Below are positions 1-8,647 of a DNA stretch of 64,000 nucleotides, in pieces. The notes under the pieces were generated by a model that did no database searches, had not been told where the DNA came from, and was given only the letters and a program-made list of their open reading frames with translations. The DNA comes from Bacteroidales bacterium M2 (GTDB taxonomy: Bacteria; Bacteroidota; Bacteroidia; Bacteroidales; Muribaculaceae). The stretch lies in NCBI GenBank assembly GCA_001689415.1, contig LUJM01000014.1, forward strand, positions 24,893 to 88,892. Reading direction: 5' to 3'. The translations under genes and the position numbers were made by a program. Each line of letters begins with the position of its first letter. The stretch's first letter is position 1.

Positions 1-558
1 CTCGCGGTATATATTCTCTCCGTCGAGGAATGTGCCGTACACAGGCACATCAACTCCGGCGAGATACTCGCAAAGGTCGGTATAACAAACCTTTACATTA
101 GCTAAAGCGCCCATCGAGGCCTGCACGGCTTTGGGATTGAAACAATCTACGGTATCAATCGATGCCAACACCGTATGCACACCCATCCAGTCGCAGCAAC
201 GCAGTATAGTGCCCATGTTGCCGGGGTCTTGCACTCGGTCAAGAGCTACAGTAAGGCCATCTAAAGCAGGCAATTCTCCGGCCTCGGGATGCTCGAAATA
301 TGCTATGACAGGCGGCGTTGCCTGCAGCCTGGTAAGTTGTCTCAGCATAGCAGGGCTTGCCTCAACTACCTCGTCGGCTTCGGCCTTGTTGTCGGCAAGC
401 CACGACGGCAATGCGAATAGGTAGCGGGCATGAAACACACGCAGCAATTCACCTACGCACTTGGTGCCCTCGGCCACGAAAAGACCGCTACGGCGGCGAC
501 CTTTGGCATCGTCGAGCGAGCCAAATTCCTTTAGCATCCTGTTTGTCAGCTGAAACAT
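1..558 (-). CDS. TrmH/SpoU-family RNA 2'-O-methyltransferase (3' end cut off)
   Basis: The gene reads leftwards from an ATG at 558 and runs off the window, so about 186 N-terminal codons are visible. The start reads MFQLTNRMLKEFGSLDD, followed by GLFVAEGTKCV, the N-terminal substrate-binding region (L30e-like) of TrmH-type rRNA methyltransferases. Further on, DRVQDPGNMGTILR is the SpoU motif 1 of the knotted SPOUT catalytic domain. The family uses S-adenosylmethionine to methylate a ribose 2'-OH in 23S rRNA or tRNA. The gene starts 27 bp after bioB on the same strand and is probably cotranscribed with it. The motif makes the family secure, but the exact RNA target cannot be told, and the missing C-terminus holds motifs 2 and 3. 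Confidence 0.85.
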   Translation of the reverse strand, partial: MFQLTNRMLKEFGSLDDAKGRRRSGLFVAEGTKCVGELLRVFHARYLFALPSWLADNKAEADEVVEASPAMLRQLTRLQATPPVIAYFEHPEAGELPALDGLTVALDRVQDPGNMGTILRCCDWMGVHTVLASIDTVDCFNPKAVQASMGALANVKVCYTDLCEYLAGVDVPVYGTFLDGENIYRE

Positions 559-585
559 ATCTTCTTTTATTTTGCTCTCAAGTAA

Positions 586-1572
586 CTAAAATACATACCC
601 GGCCTCTTCGACCAACGCCTTATCCGATGCAATCGTGGCCCCGGTGGTGGTGAGCAGGTCGCCGGTAATAGCTCCGTTAATGCCTATGCGAAGACACTCG
701 AGCAGGCATTTTTTCGACAATCGCTCGCGGCCTCCGGCAAAACGCAACTGTACCTTGGGGTGGGCCATGCGGAACAATGCAACCGTACGGATTATTTCTT
801 CTTCGCTTATCAGAGGGGTATTCTCAAGCGGTGTTCCGGGTATGGGGCACAATATATTGATAGGTATCGACACCGGCTCTGCCTTTCGCAAAGTTATAGC
901 CAACTCCATACGCTGGCGGCGTGTTTCACCCATTCCGATGATGCCGCCCGAACATATCTTGAAGCCCGCATCGCGAGCTGCGGCAATGGTTGCAAGTTTA
1001 TCTTCGGTAGTATGCGAGCTACACAGTTGAGGGAAATACGAGGGCGCGGTTTCGAGATTGCAATGATAGCGGCGAGCACCGGCGGCAAACAACTGCTGCA
1101 GCTCCTCGCGATTGAGCAAGCCCAGCGACGCACAGGTCTCGATACCGCACGACTCCCCGGCCTCTTTAACTATATCGCAAACTTGGTCAAGCGCACGGCC
1201 TTTGACCGAGCGGCCACTTGCCACGAGCGAAAAACGCCTTACTCCGCGACTCTTATTATGCGCCGCAAGAGCAAGGGCCTCCTTGCGGTCTACAATATCA
1301 TAGGTCTGGCAGCCGGTATGGAATCGGGCCGACTGGGCACACCATTTGCAGTCTTCAGAGCATCGGCCCGAACGGGCATTCACTATCGAACAGGTATCGA
1401 ATTGATTGCCACACAGGCGTGTAAGCTTGGCAGCTTCATTATAAAGCGCTTCGATTGCTTCTGGAGTTTCTACTTCTGTAAGCTTATATAATGTATCCTC
1501 GTCGAGAGTACCGCCTTGGGCAACTATATTGCCGGCTTGTACAACGAGTGCTAATTCTTCATTCTTTGTCAT
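586..1572 (-). CDS. bioB: Biotin synthase BioB
   Basis: This radical-SAM enzyme inserts sulfur into dethiobiotin to make biotin, the last step of the pathway. The 328-residue length is normal. The CxxxCxxC cluster is Cys71, Cys75 and Cys78 (CSEDCKWC), which ligates the [4Fe-4S] used to cleave SAM. Other family blocks are GIETCASLG, YHCNLET, CSGGIIGMGE and RFAGGRE, and these include the Cys and Arg ligands of the second [2Fe-2S] cluster. The ATG at 1572 lies close behind a Bacteroidetes -7 box at 1593-1600. The methyltransferase gene follows at once. No other bio genes are in the window, and no BirA-type operator was recognised. Confidence 0.97.
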   Translation of the reverse strand: MTKNEELALVVQAGNIVAQGGTLDEDTLYKLTEVETPEAIEALYNEAAKLTRLCGNQFDTCSIVNARSGRCSEDCKWCAQSARFHTGCQTYDIVDRKEALALAAHNKSRGVRRFSLVASGRSVKGRALDQVCDIVKEAGESCGIETCASLGLLNREELQQLFAAGARRYHCNLETAPSYFPQLCSSHTTEDKLATIAAARDAGFKICSGGIIGMGETRRQRMELAITLRKAEPVSIPINILCPIPGTPLENTPLISEEEIIRTVALFRMAHPKVQLRFAGGRERLSKKCLLECLRIGINGAITGDLLTTTGATIASDKALVEEAGYVF

Positions 1573-1592
1573 TACAATAGAATTTTATATGG

Positions 1593-1600
1593 CAAAATTA
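1593..1600 (-). promoter_or_regulatory. Bacteroidetes -7 box before bioB
   Basis: On the minus strand the sequence is TAATTTTG, which fits TAnnTTTG. A partial -33 (GTTG) lies 20 bp upstream. The predicted transcript would have a leader of only about 15 nt before the bioB ATG. Confidence 0.55.
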
Positions 1601-1696
1601 CAAAAAGCATGCGACAAATGCAACTCGGCGCTGCCGCTGTACGCATATTATTAAGGTACTCTGAAATGATGTAAAACCAAATTGCGCGGCGTTTTG

Positions 1697-1728
1697 TTTG
1701 TCTTTTTGATAAGATATTAATATCTTTG
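1697..1728 (+). promoter_or_regulatory. Promoter of the acyltransferase-tex operon
   Basis: TTTG at 1697-1700 and TATCTTTG at 1721-1728 are separated by 20 bp, a good match to the Bacteroidetes sigma-ABfr promoter. It precedes the start at 1769 and is divergent from bioB. Confidence 0.75.
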
Positions 1729-1768
1729 CAGAGAATTTACCCCCGCTGCAACGTAAAACTTGCATATT

Positions 1769-2965
1769 ATGACAGACTTAACTCAACATAACGACACTTC
1801 AATCGAGCAATTCGACGATATACGCCCCTACGACGACCACCAATTCCGCGAGAAAATTGCTTCTCTCGTACGCGAACCGGCCTTTGAGCACGCCGTAAGG
1901 TATGTTATGCCCGATGTCGATTATAATGACTTCGTATCCAAGCTTATCACTATCGAGAGTCAGATGGACTTCCAGGTTAAAATCATGGGGCCATTCCTCG
2001 AGATGCTGGTTGCCCGTACAACAAACGGGCTGACAATGGACGGCTACGAAAACTATATACCGGGGAATCCCCACGTTTTCATCACCAACCACCGCGACAT
2101 CGTGCTCGATGCCTCGTTCCTAAACCTGTGTTTCATTCGCAAGCAACTACCTATCACACAAGTAGCTATCGGCAACAACCTGCTTATTTTCGAGTGGATT
2201 ACCGACCTGGTGAAACTCAACCGAAGCTTCATCGTGAAACGCGACACCGGAATCAAAGAGGCCCTTGCTGCAGCCCAGCACCTGTCGGCTTACATACACC
2301 ATACACTCACAAAGAGCAAGGAGTCGGTATGGATAGCTCAGCGACAGGGTCGTGCAAAAGACTCAAACGATATCACTCAGGAAAGCGTTGTAAAGATGCT
2401 TTCGCTTGCCGGAGGCAAAGAGCCCAAGGATAATCTCCTGGAGCTCAACCTCATGCCGGTTTCAATAAGCTATGAGTACGACCCCAACGACTATCTGAAA
2501 GTTCGCGAATTCCTGCTGCGCCGCCGCAACCCCGACTTCAAAAAGACCCAGCGCGACGACCTTTTCAGCATGGAGACCGGCCTGCTTTCGCACAAAGGTC
2601 GCGTTCACTTCCACCTCGGTGAGTGCATCAATGCGCAGCTGTCGGAAGACCCTGCCACAGGACGCAGCGAAATCGTTCATAAAGCCTGCGAAATCCTCGA
2701 CAGGTCAATTCATTGCGGATACCGTATTTTCCCCTGCAACTACATCGCTTACGATGAAGTCACAGGTACCAAGACCTATGCGTCGAAGTACAGCCGTGAC
2801 GACATGGATGCTTTCGACGCATATATAGCCCGACAGCTCGAAAAAGTCGATGTGCCCGACATCACCGACGACGAACACCTATTTATGAGGGAAACCATGC
2901 TGTCGATGTACGCTAATCCGCTTCGCAACCAACTTGCAGCCAAAGACTGCTCTACATGCTCGTAA
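1769..2965 (+). CDS. PlsC-like phospholipid/glycerol acyltransferase domain protein
   Basis: The 398-residue protein has an acyltransferase-like core. NHRDIVLD (about residues 107-114) resembles the catalytic HX4D block of glycerolphosphate acyltransferases, although His and the final Asp are here five residues apart. WIAQRQGRAKD (about residue 190) sits where the second, phosphate-binding block is expected. The family transfers acyl chains to glycerophospholipid or lipid A-like acceptors at the inner membrane. No obvious transmembrane helix is seen. The ATG at 1769 is preferred to an in-frame TTG three codons upstream. The next gene starts 1 bp after the stop, so the two are translationally linked. 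The substrate is unknown. Confidence 0.75.
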   Translation: MTDLTQHNDTSIEQFDDIRPYDDHQFREKIASLVREPAFEHAVRYVMPDVDYNDFVSKLITIESQMDFQVKIMGPFLEMLVARTTNGLTMDGYENYIPGNPHVFITNHRDIVLDASFLNLCFIRKQLPITQVAIGNNLLIFEWITDLVKLNRSFIVKRDTGIKEALAAAQHLSAYIHHTLTKSKESVWIAQRQGRAKDSNDITQESVVKMLSLAGGKEPKDNLLELNLMPVSISYEYDPNDYLKVREFLLRRRNPDFKKTQRDDLFSMETGLLSHKGRVHFHLGECINAQLSEDPATGRSEIVHKACEILDRSIHCGYRIFPCNYIAYDEVTGTKTYASKYSRDDMDAFDAYIARQLEKVDVPDITDDEHLFMRETMLSMYANPLRNQLAAKDCSTCS

Positions 2966-2966
2966 A

Positions 2967-4160
2967 ATGCGACTTCCTCTCCTCCTTATAATTCCCTTTC
3001 TTATAATCGATGCCCTGATCGACTGGTATATATGCCGGTCGGTATGGCGTCGTTGTACCCGACACGCTTCCTTTTGGCGCAAGTCGGCGCTATGGTCGTC
3101 GATACTGTTGGCATTATTCTTCGTTGTAATCATCGCATGGCCTAAGAAGTCGAGTTCCGACGGCGACCTTACCAACCTTATGTGGGGGCTGTACGCCTAT
3201 TTCTCGGTCTATATAGCCAAGTATTTCTTTGTCGTTTTCGACCTGATTGCCAAAATACCGCAACTTTTTGGTCGAAAACGCATTAAAGCACTGTCCGCCA
3301 TCGGAGTATGTATAGCTGTGCTCTGCTTCGTAACGATGTGGTGGGGCGCACTTGTAAACCGCTGGAACATCGATGTGCGCGAGGTCGATTTTACCGACTC
3401 CGGCGTACCGGCAGCGTTTGACGGCTATAAGATTGTGCAGCTATCCGACATTCACACAGGCTCTTACGGCAATGATACGACATATCTTTCGGAGGTCGTT
3501 GACCGTATCAATTCACTCAATCCCGACATAGTATTATTTACCGGCGACATCGTAAACCGCCACAGCGACGAGCTCGAACCATTCGTATCTACCTTGGCGC
3601 GTTTCGAAGCTCCGGTATACTCCGTACTCGGCAACCATGATTACGGCGATTACTACCACTGGCCCGATGCCGCCGCAAAGCAAGCCAACCACCGCAAGCT
3701 TTTCGACCTGCAAAAAGCCATGGGCTGGCAACTGCTCAACAACGACAGCCGCACCCTGCGACAAGGCAACGACTCCATAGTATTAATAGGTGTTGAGAAT
3801 ATCGGCGACCCGCCATTCCCTGTCTACGGCGACCTCGACAAAGCTTATCAAGGCGACCTTGCCGACCCTGCTTTCAAGATTCTTATGAGCCACAACCCGG
3901 CCCACTGGGTAGAAGATATCAAGGATTCGCCTGACAAAAATATCGCACTTACTCTCTCCGGACACACACATGCCATGCAGCTGGAATTCTTCGGCATATC
4001 CCCGGCAGCCTTTCGCTACGATACCTGGGGTGGAATGTATGCTGATGCCGACTCGGCCCACAGGCTATATGTCAACATTGGCCTCGGCGAGGTAGGTATA
4101 CCGGCACGTATCGGCGCAACTCCCGAAATCACGATAATCACACTACGACGTGGAAACTGA
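2967..4160 (+). CDS. Membrane-anchored metallophosphoesterase
   Basis: This is a calcineurin-like phosphoesterase with an N-terminal membrane region. Hydrophobic helices lie near residues 4-22, 42-58, 75-95 and 108-128, followed by the catalytic domain. Metal-binding motifs appear in order: DIHTG (Asp161, His163), GDIVNRHSD (Asp194), GNHDYGD (Asn223, His224), SHNP and GHTHAMQ. This architecture matches the YaeI/YkuE-like group, some of which hydrolyse lipid-linked phosphate such as UDP-diacylglucosamine. The ATG at 2967 lies 1 bp after the upstream stop; an in-frame TTG at 2934 is less likely. The stop overlaps the GTG start of tex by 11 bp. The substrate is inferred only as a phosphoester, possibly lipid-borne given the acyltransferase next door. 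Confidence 0.85.
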   Translation: MRLPLLLIIPFLIIDALIDWYICRSVWRRCTRHASFWRKSALWSSILLALFFVVIIAWPKKSSSDGDLTNLMWGLYAYFSVYIAKYFFVVFDLIAKIPQLFGRKRIKALSAIGVCIAVLCFVTMWWGALVNRWNIDVREVDFTDSGVPAAFDGYKIVQLSDIHTGSYGNDTTYLSEVVDRINSLNPDIVLFTGDIVNRHSDELEPFVSTLARFEAPVYSVLGNHDYGDYYHWPDAAAKQANHRKLFDLQKAMGWQLLNNDSRTLRQGNDSIVLIGVENIGDPPFPVYGDLDKAYQGDLADPAFKILMSHNPAHWVEDIKDSPDKNIALTLSGHTHAMQLEFFGISPAAFRYDTWGGMYADADSAHRLYVNIGLGEVGIPARIGATPEITIITLRRGN

Positions 4161-6297
4161 CAACATTTTAGCCCATAGTGTCGCCAAGCGCGTCAACCTC
4201 CCCGAATATGGTGTCCGGGCCGTTATCGAGTTGCTCGACGACGGCGCCACGGTGCCATTCATTAGCCGTTATCGCAAAGACCGCACCGGTTCGCTCAACG
4301 AAGTTGATGTACGTGCTATCGAGAGTGCTCTCGCTGCAGTACGCGCGCTCGATGCCCGCAAAGATTTTGTGCGTCAAGCCATTACCGATGCAGGAGCGAT
4401 GACCGACGAGCTATCGCGCCGCCTTGACGAGGCCGATACTATGACCGCCGTCGAGGACATCTATGCGCCGTTCAAACCAAAGCGCCGCACCCGTGCCACT
4501 GCCGCTCGCGAAAAGGGCCTCGAGCCACTGGCTAAAATGATTATGGCCGGCCGCACCGAGCCTCATAAAACAGCCGAACGCTTTGTAAAGCCCGGCACTG
4601 TCGATTCGGTCGACGATGCCCTGCAGGGTGCAAGAGATATTATTGCCGAATGGGCTTCGGAGTCTGCACGACTGCGAAATGCAGTCAGGCGGGCTCTCAG
4701 GCGTAAGGCCGTAATCAGATGCTCGACGGTCAAAGGACAGGAAAGCGCTCTTGAGGAGTCTCCATTTGCCGGTTATGCAGCCTTCTCTACGCCGGTACAA
4801 AGGTGTTCTTCACACCAGTACCTTGCCATTCGGCGAGCCGAAAGCCAGGGCTTGCTCAAAGTAAAATTCGTTATGCCTCAGGACGATAACACCACCGAGG
4901 CTATTGCCGACATGTTTGTTTCCGAAAAGGCCAACAGCGACTGTGCGAAATGCATCACAATGGCCGTCGAAGATGCCTACAAGCGGCTGCTCCTACCGGC
5001 TGCCGAGACTGATATCTCCGCCGAACTAAAGGAAAAAGCCGACACTGTGGCTATCGACATTTTCGCCGACACCCTGCGGCAGCTGCTGCTCGCCCCGCCT
5101 CTGCTCGGCAAGCGAGTGCTCGCTTTCGACCCCGGTTTCAGATCGGGTTGCAAAGTGGCGGCTCTCGATGCACAAGGCAACTTACTCCACGACTGTGTAA
5201 TATACCCTCACCCGCCACAAAAGGCCGTAGAGGAATCGGCGGCTACAGTTTCTGTAATCATACGCCGCTGCAAGCCTGATGTCATAGCAATAGGCAACGG
5301 CACTGCATCGCGCGAAACTGAAGCTTTCATCAAGAACAACGAGCTTTTCGACCCTGCCAAAGTATTTATTGTCAGCGAGAGCGGCGCCTCGGTTTACTCC
5401 GCAAGCGAATTGGCAGCCAAGGAGTTGCCCGACAAAGACATCACCGTACGTGGCACGGTTTCGATTGGACGAAGGCTTATTGATCCATTGGCCGAGCTAA
5501 TCAAAATCGACCCTAAATCCATTGGAGTTGGGCAATACCAGCACGACGTAGACCAGGCGAGGCTCAAAGATGCCCTCGACTTCACCGTGCTTAGCTGCGT
5601 AAATGCCGTCGGCGTGAACCTCAATACAGCCTCGGAGCGTTTGCTGAGCTACGTTTCGGGCATAGGGCCGCAATTGGCGGCAAACATCGTGGCATACCGC
5701 GCCGCAAACGGCGACTTCTGTAGCCGAGCTCAACTCAAAAAAGTTAAACGCCTCGGCGACAAGGCATTCGAGCAATCTGCCGGATTCCTCAGAATTACAG
5801 GCGGCAACAATCCCCTCGACAACACCGGCATACACCCCGAAAGCTATGCTCTTGTCGAAACAATGGCCAAACGACTCGGCGTAAAGGTAGGAGACATGCC
5901 GGCAAACAACGAACTGCTCGACCGTCTCGATCCGGAAACCCTTGCAAATGAGGGCATCGGAGGTAAAGAAACTATCACCGACATCATTGCCGAACTGCGC
6001 AAACCGGGGCGTGACCCTCGAACAGACACTGACACCGAGGCTTTCACTCCAACTGTCAGCGACATCAACGAGCTTACAGTAGGCATGATGGTCGACGGCG
6101 TTGTCGACAATATCACAGCATTCGGCGCATTTATCGACCTCGGTATCAAGGACAAAGGCCTGATACATATTTCGCAGCTCGCCAACCGCCGCGTCAACAG
6201 CGTGGGCGAAGTACTCAAGATTCACCAGAAAGTCCATGCCCGAGTTATCGACATCGACCTCAAACGCCACCGCATATCCCTGAGCCTGAAGCAATGA
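4150..6297 (+). CDS. tex: Tex: S1 RNA-binding transcription accessory protein
   Basis: The 715-residue protein has the full Tex architecture. An N-terminal helical domain contains AREKGLEPLA. A YqgF/RNase H-like domain begins near residue 322 with LAFDPGFRSGCK. The highly conserved GRRLIDPLAELIKIDP and GVGQYQHDV block lies near residues 440-465. A helix-hairpin-helix (SYVSGIGPQLAANIV) follows near 500, and a C-terminal S1 domain spans about 640-713 (GAFIDLG...GLIHISQLA). Tex binds nucleic acid and affects transcription in several bacteria. The start is a GTG at 4150 inside the end of the previous gene, which fits coupled translation. The stop overlaps the next ATG in ATGA. Confidence 0.95.
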   Translation: METDNILAHSVAKRVNLPEYGVRAVIELLDDGATVPFISRYRKDRTGSLNEVDVRAIESALAAVRALDARKDFVRQAITDAGAMTDELSRRLDEADTMTAVEDIYAPFKPKRRTRATAAREKGLEPLAKMIMAGRTEPHKTAERFVKPGTVDSVDDALQGARDIIAEWASESARLRNAVRRALRRKAVIRCSTVKGQESALEESPFAGYAAFSTPVQRCSSHQYLAIRRAESQGLLKVKFVMPQDDNTTEAIADMFVSEKANSDCAKCITMAVEDAYKRLLLPAAETDISAELKEKADTVAIDIFADTLRQLLLAPPLLGKRVLAFDPGFRSGCKVAALDAQGNLLHDCVIYPHPPQKAVEESAATVSVIIRRCKPDVIAIGNGTASRETEAFIKNNELFDPAKVFIVSESGASVYSASELAAKELPDKDITVRGTVSIGRRLIDPLAELIKIDPKSIGVGQYQHDVDQARLKDALDFTVLSCVNAVGVNLNTASERLLSYVSGIGPQLAANIVAYRAANGDFCSRAQLKKVKRLGDKAFEQSAGFLRITGGNNPLDNTGIHPESYALVETMAKRLGVKVGDMPANNELLDRLDPETLANEGIGGKETITDIIAELRKPGRDPRTDTDTEAFTPTVSDINELTVGMMVDGVVDNITAFGAFIDLGIKDKGLIHISQLANRRVNSVGEVLKIHQKVHARVIDIDLKRHRISLSLKQ

Positions 6298-6665
6298 GTA
6301 CCAACATAGCCACAATCTGTTTAGGAGCCAACACCCCCGACGCTGCCGAGCGCCTCGCACGAGCATACAGCGTACTCACAATACTCGGTGCAATCGTCAA
6401 CGCAACGCCCCCCTACCCTACTGCGCCCGAATATGTAGGTAAAACTGCACCGTATCTAAATCAGATTGCAATACTGGCCACACAGTTGAGCCACGACGAA
6501 CTGGCAGAGCGCACCAAGCGCTACCAGGCCGAAATACGAGCCAACAACCCCTACGCCCCACTTGTCAACATCGACATCGACATCGTAGAATGGAACGGCA
6601 CAATAATGCGCCCCGCCGACGCCCGCGCCGCCTACTACCTCCAAGGCCTCGCAATGCTAAGGTAG
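6294..6665 (+). CDS. Short FolK-like pterin pyrophosphokinase
   Basis: The 123-residue product begins like HPPK (IATICLGANTPDAAERLARA, compare IALGSNLGD...R) and ends with VNIDIDIVEWNG, equivalent to the LDLDILL block whose two aspartates bind Mg-ATP. FolK normally has about 160 residues. The missing part is mainly the middle, where the arginine-rich GRxRxxxWGPR loop closes over ATP. HPPK makes 6-hydroxymethyl-dihydropterin diphosphate, the substrate of FolP, whose gene is at 48182. The ATG overlaps the tex stop by 4 bp. It could be a minimal HPPK, or a paralogue that no longer transfers pyrophosphate. Confidence 0.6.
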   Translation: MSTNIATICLGANTPDAAERLARAYSVLTILGAIVNATPPYPTAPEYVGKTAPYLNQIAILATQLSHDELAERTKRYQAEIRANNPYAPLVNIDIDIVEWNGTIMRPADARAAYYLQGLAMLR

Positions 6666-6765
6666 ATGTTAACCTTCGCATTGACGGCTGTCTAGCCTTC
6701 GACCAATATTTACTAATACACAGAATAACTCAGCAATCAGACATTAGAGTGTCAAAAAGTTTTTG

Positions 6766-6773
6766 TAACTTTG
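6766..6773 (+). promoter_or_regulatory. -7 box before the methyltransferase cassette
   Basis: TAACTTTG fits the -7 consensus, but no clear -33 box is present at 19-20 bp. The predicted leader is about 120 nt. It holds a six-codon reading frame (MTNLCK, 6800-6820) that may be chance. Confidence 0.45.
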
Positions 6774-6902
6774 CAATCATATCAGTACAAGAGTTGGCAA
6801 TGACCAATTTGTGTAAGTAATACCTTATTGAATAATCTTCCCGGTGGCTGCAATAAAAATTTTGGCACTTGCCTACAACACCAGGAGATATTTTTTACTT
6901 TA

Positions 6903-7943
6903 ATGACAAAACCGGCTCCAAACGTTATCGACCTTTTTTGTGGCTGCGGAGGTTTCTCTCTTGGATTCGAGAGGGCTGGCTTCAATGTATTATTAGGAAT
7001 AGATGTATGGAAGGATGCCATATGCACCTTCAAGCACAACCATAAAACAAGCCAAGTATTACAGGCCGACCTCTCCAATTTAGACCCTTCAGATACACGA
7101 TTCTTCCTAAATGGGAAATCGATTGACATCATTATTGGCGGGCCTCCATGCCAAGGCTTTTCTGTAGCAGGGAAACGTATTGTTGATGACATAAGGAACA
7201 AGCTTTATAAAAGCTTCGTAAATTTTGTTGCATACTATAAACCAAAAGCCTTTGTTATGGAAAACGTCCCAAACATTCTTTCAATAGGTGGTGGGGCTGT
7301 GCGAGATTCTATCCTGAAAGATTTTTCAGAACTGGGGTATACTATAGAGTATCGTATTCTCATGGCATCTGATTATGGAGTTCCTCAAAATCGTAGGCGA
7401 GCGATATTTGTTGGATTCCTTAATGGTCATCATTTTGTTTTTCCAGAGCGATTCACAACAAACAAAGTAACAGCAGAAGAAGCAATTTCGGATTTACCAG
7501 AACAATCAGTAGTCGACGGAAGCGCTTATCCTTGCAGTCCGAAATCTGCTTATCAAGAACTCATGAGACGAAACTCTACTAGTCTTTTTAATCATCAAGC
7601 CACTGTGCATAATGAAAAAACTATCGAGATAATATCACATGTTCCTGACGGTGGGAACTATAAGGATCTGCCCATAGAATTGCAGGGGACTCGAAAAGTC
7701 CATATAGCATGGACTCGACTAAACAGTAAAAAACCGAGTTTTACAATTGATACCGGACATCGCCATCACTTTCATTATTCATATAATCGAATTCCAACTG
7801 CTCGCGAAAGTGCCAGAATACAGTCATTTCCCGACCATTTCATTTTCACTTGCAGTCGTACCAGCCAGTTAAAACAAATAGGCAATGCTGTACCTCCATT
7901 ATTAGGTCAAGCGATTGCAAACTCACTCCTTGACCAATTATGA
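6903..7943 (+). CDS. C5-cytosine DNA methyltransferase (first of two)
   Basis: The enzyme transfers a methyl group from SAM to carbon 5 of cytosine in a specific DNA site. All core motifs are present: I DLFCGCGGFSLGFERAG (residues 10-26), IV GGPPCQGFSVAG with catalytic Cys83, VI MENVPN (119-124), VIII GVPQNRRRAIFVGF, IX ARESARIQSFPD and X QIGNAVPPLLG. The ATG at 6903 is chosen because it sits just before motif I. The open frame extends upstream to 6828 without an ATG. The gene is clearly more AT-rich than its neighbours and overlaps the next gene by 4 bp. Together with the nuclease remnant and the second methyltransferase it forms a restriction-modification cassette, probably acquired horizontally. 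The recognition sequence cannot be read from the protein. Confidence 0.95.
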   Translation: MTKPAPNVIDLFCGCGGFSLGFERAGFNVLLGIDVWKDAICTFKHNHKTSQVLQADLSNLDPSDTRFFLNGKSIDIIIGGPPCQGFSVAGKRIVDDIRNKLYKSFVNFVAYYKPKAFVMENVPNILSIGGGAVRDSILKDFSELGYTIEYRILMASDYGVPQNRRRAIFVGFLNGHHFVFPERFTTNKVTAEEAISDLPEQSVVDGSAYPCSPKSAYQELMRRNSTSLFNHQATVHNEKTIEIISHVPDGGNYKDLPIELQGTRKVHIAWTRLNSKKPSFTIDTGHRHHFHYSYNRIPTARESARIQSFPDHFIFTCSRTSQLKQIGNAVPPLLGQAIANSLLDQL

Positions 7944-8518
7944 AGAAACTTTATCGCATACCCGACAGAGATTACTTAAGAATACACTTCGTACGCCCGA
8001 GATTTAAAAACAACATCGAGAATGTGTTGCTTTACATGGCTAACGAATGCTGTAAGATTGAGCCATGCCCATGCAGAGAATACGCTGATATAATCAATAA
8101 TGCAATACGACTATTCCCAGGCAATATTGGTTCCACTCAGAAGACTATTGAAAACTGGCGCACTGAAATTTCTGCTTTATGCGCTTTTTATAATGAAGAT
8201 ATCGTTTCAAATATTACAGAAACTTCAAGACTCTCTTTTTTCTTAAATGAGCATCAGGATTTAACTCAGTTCTTTAAATTCCTGATGCTATCTTTTCAAT
8301 TCCCTGGCGGTCATATTAAACCTGCTGACAATATTGAACTTATAAATAAAGGTGTTCGATTTAAACCAGCTCACTTTATTATCCAGGTTTTAATGAGTGG
8401 AAACGCACTCCTTGCTGCAGAGAATTCAGAAAAAGAGATGAGTATTTCGGCAGAAGAAGCCACTTACTGTATACTTAACGACCTACAGGTGACAACCGGT
8501 AAACGTCCAGCACAATAA
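7940..8518 (+). CDS. N-terminal fragment of the interrupted nuclease
   Basis: The 192-residue product starts at an ATG overlapping the methyltransferase stop (ATGA). I do not recognise a named domain. It is a soluble, mostly helical sequence with a Cys-rich stretch near residue 36 (CCKIEPCPC) and a block TQKTIENWRTEISALCAFY that looks like a small DNA-binding or helical module. It ends at TAA 8516-8518, and the same frame continues open beyond it. It is best read as the first 39% of the 7940-9415 gene, probably the target-recognition or structural part. Whether this fragment is stable or functional is unknown. Confidence 0.6.
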   Translation: MKKLYRIPDRDYLRIHFVRPRFKNNIENVLLYMANECCKIEPCPCREYADIINNAIRLFPGNIGSTQKTIENWRTEISALCAFYNEDIVSNITETSRLSFFLNEHQDLTQFFKFLMLSFQFPGGHIKPADNIELINKGVRFKPAHFIIQVLMSGNALLAAENSEKEMSISAEEATYCILNDLQVTTGKRPAQ

Positions 8519-8647
8519 GTTGCAGAAATAATATTATCAAATAGGCGCAATAAACTTGGTTACTACGACAAAAGAGACCCTCGAAATTTTAACTCTAAGG
8601 GAAAGCCAAGGAGCAAGAGTGATGTTGTAAGGTACGCAGGTGATATT

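Noticed and set aside
6800..6820. Six-codon leader peptide before the first methyltransferase
   Set aside because: The frame MTNLCK is too short to tell from chance, and no attenuator hairpin or regulated-codon run accompanies it.
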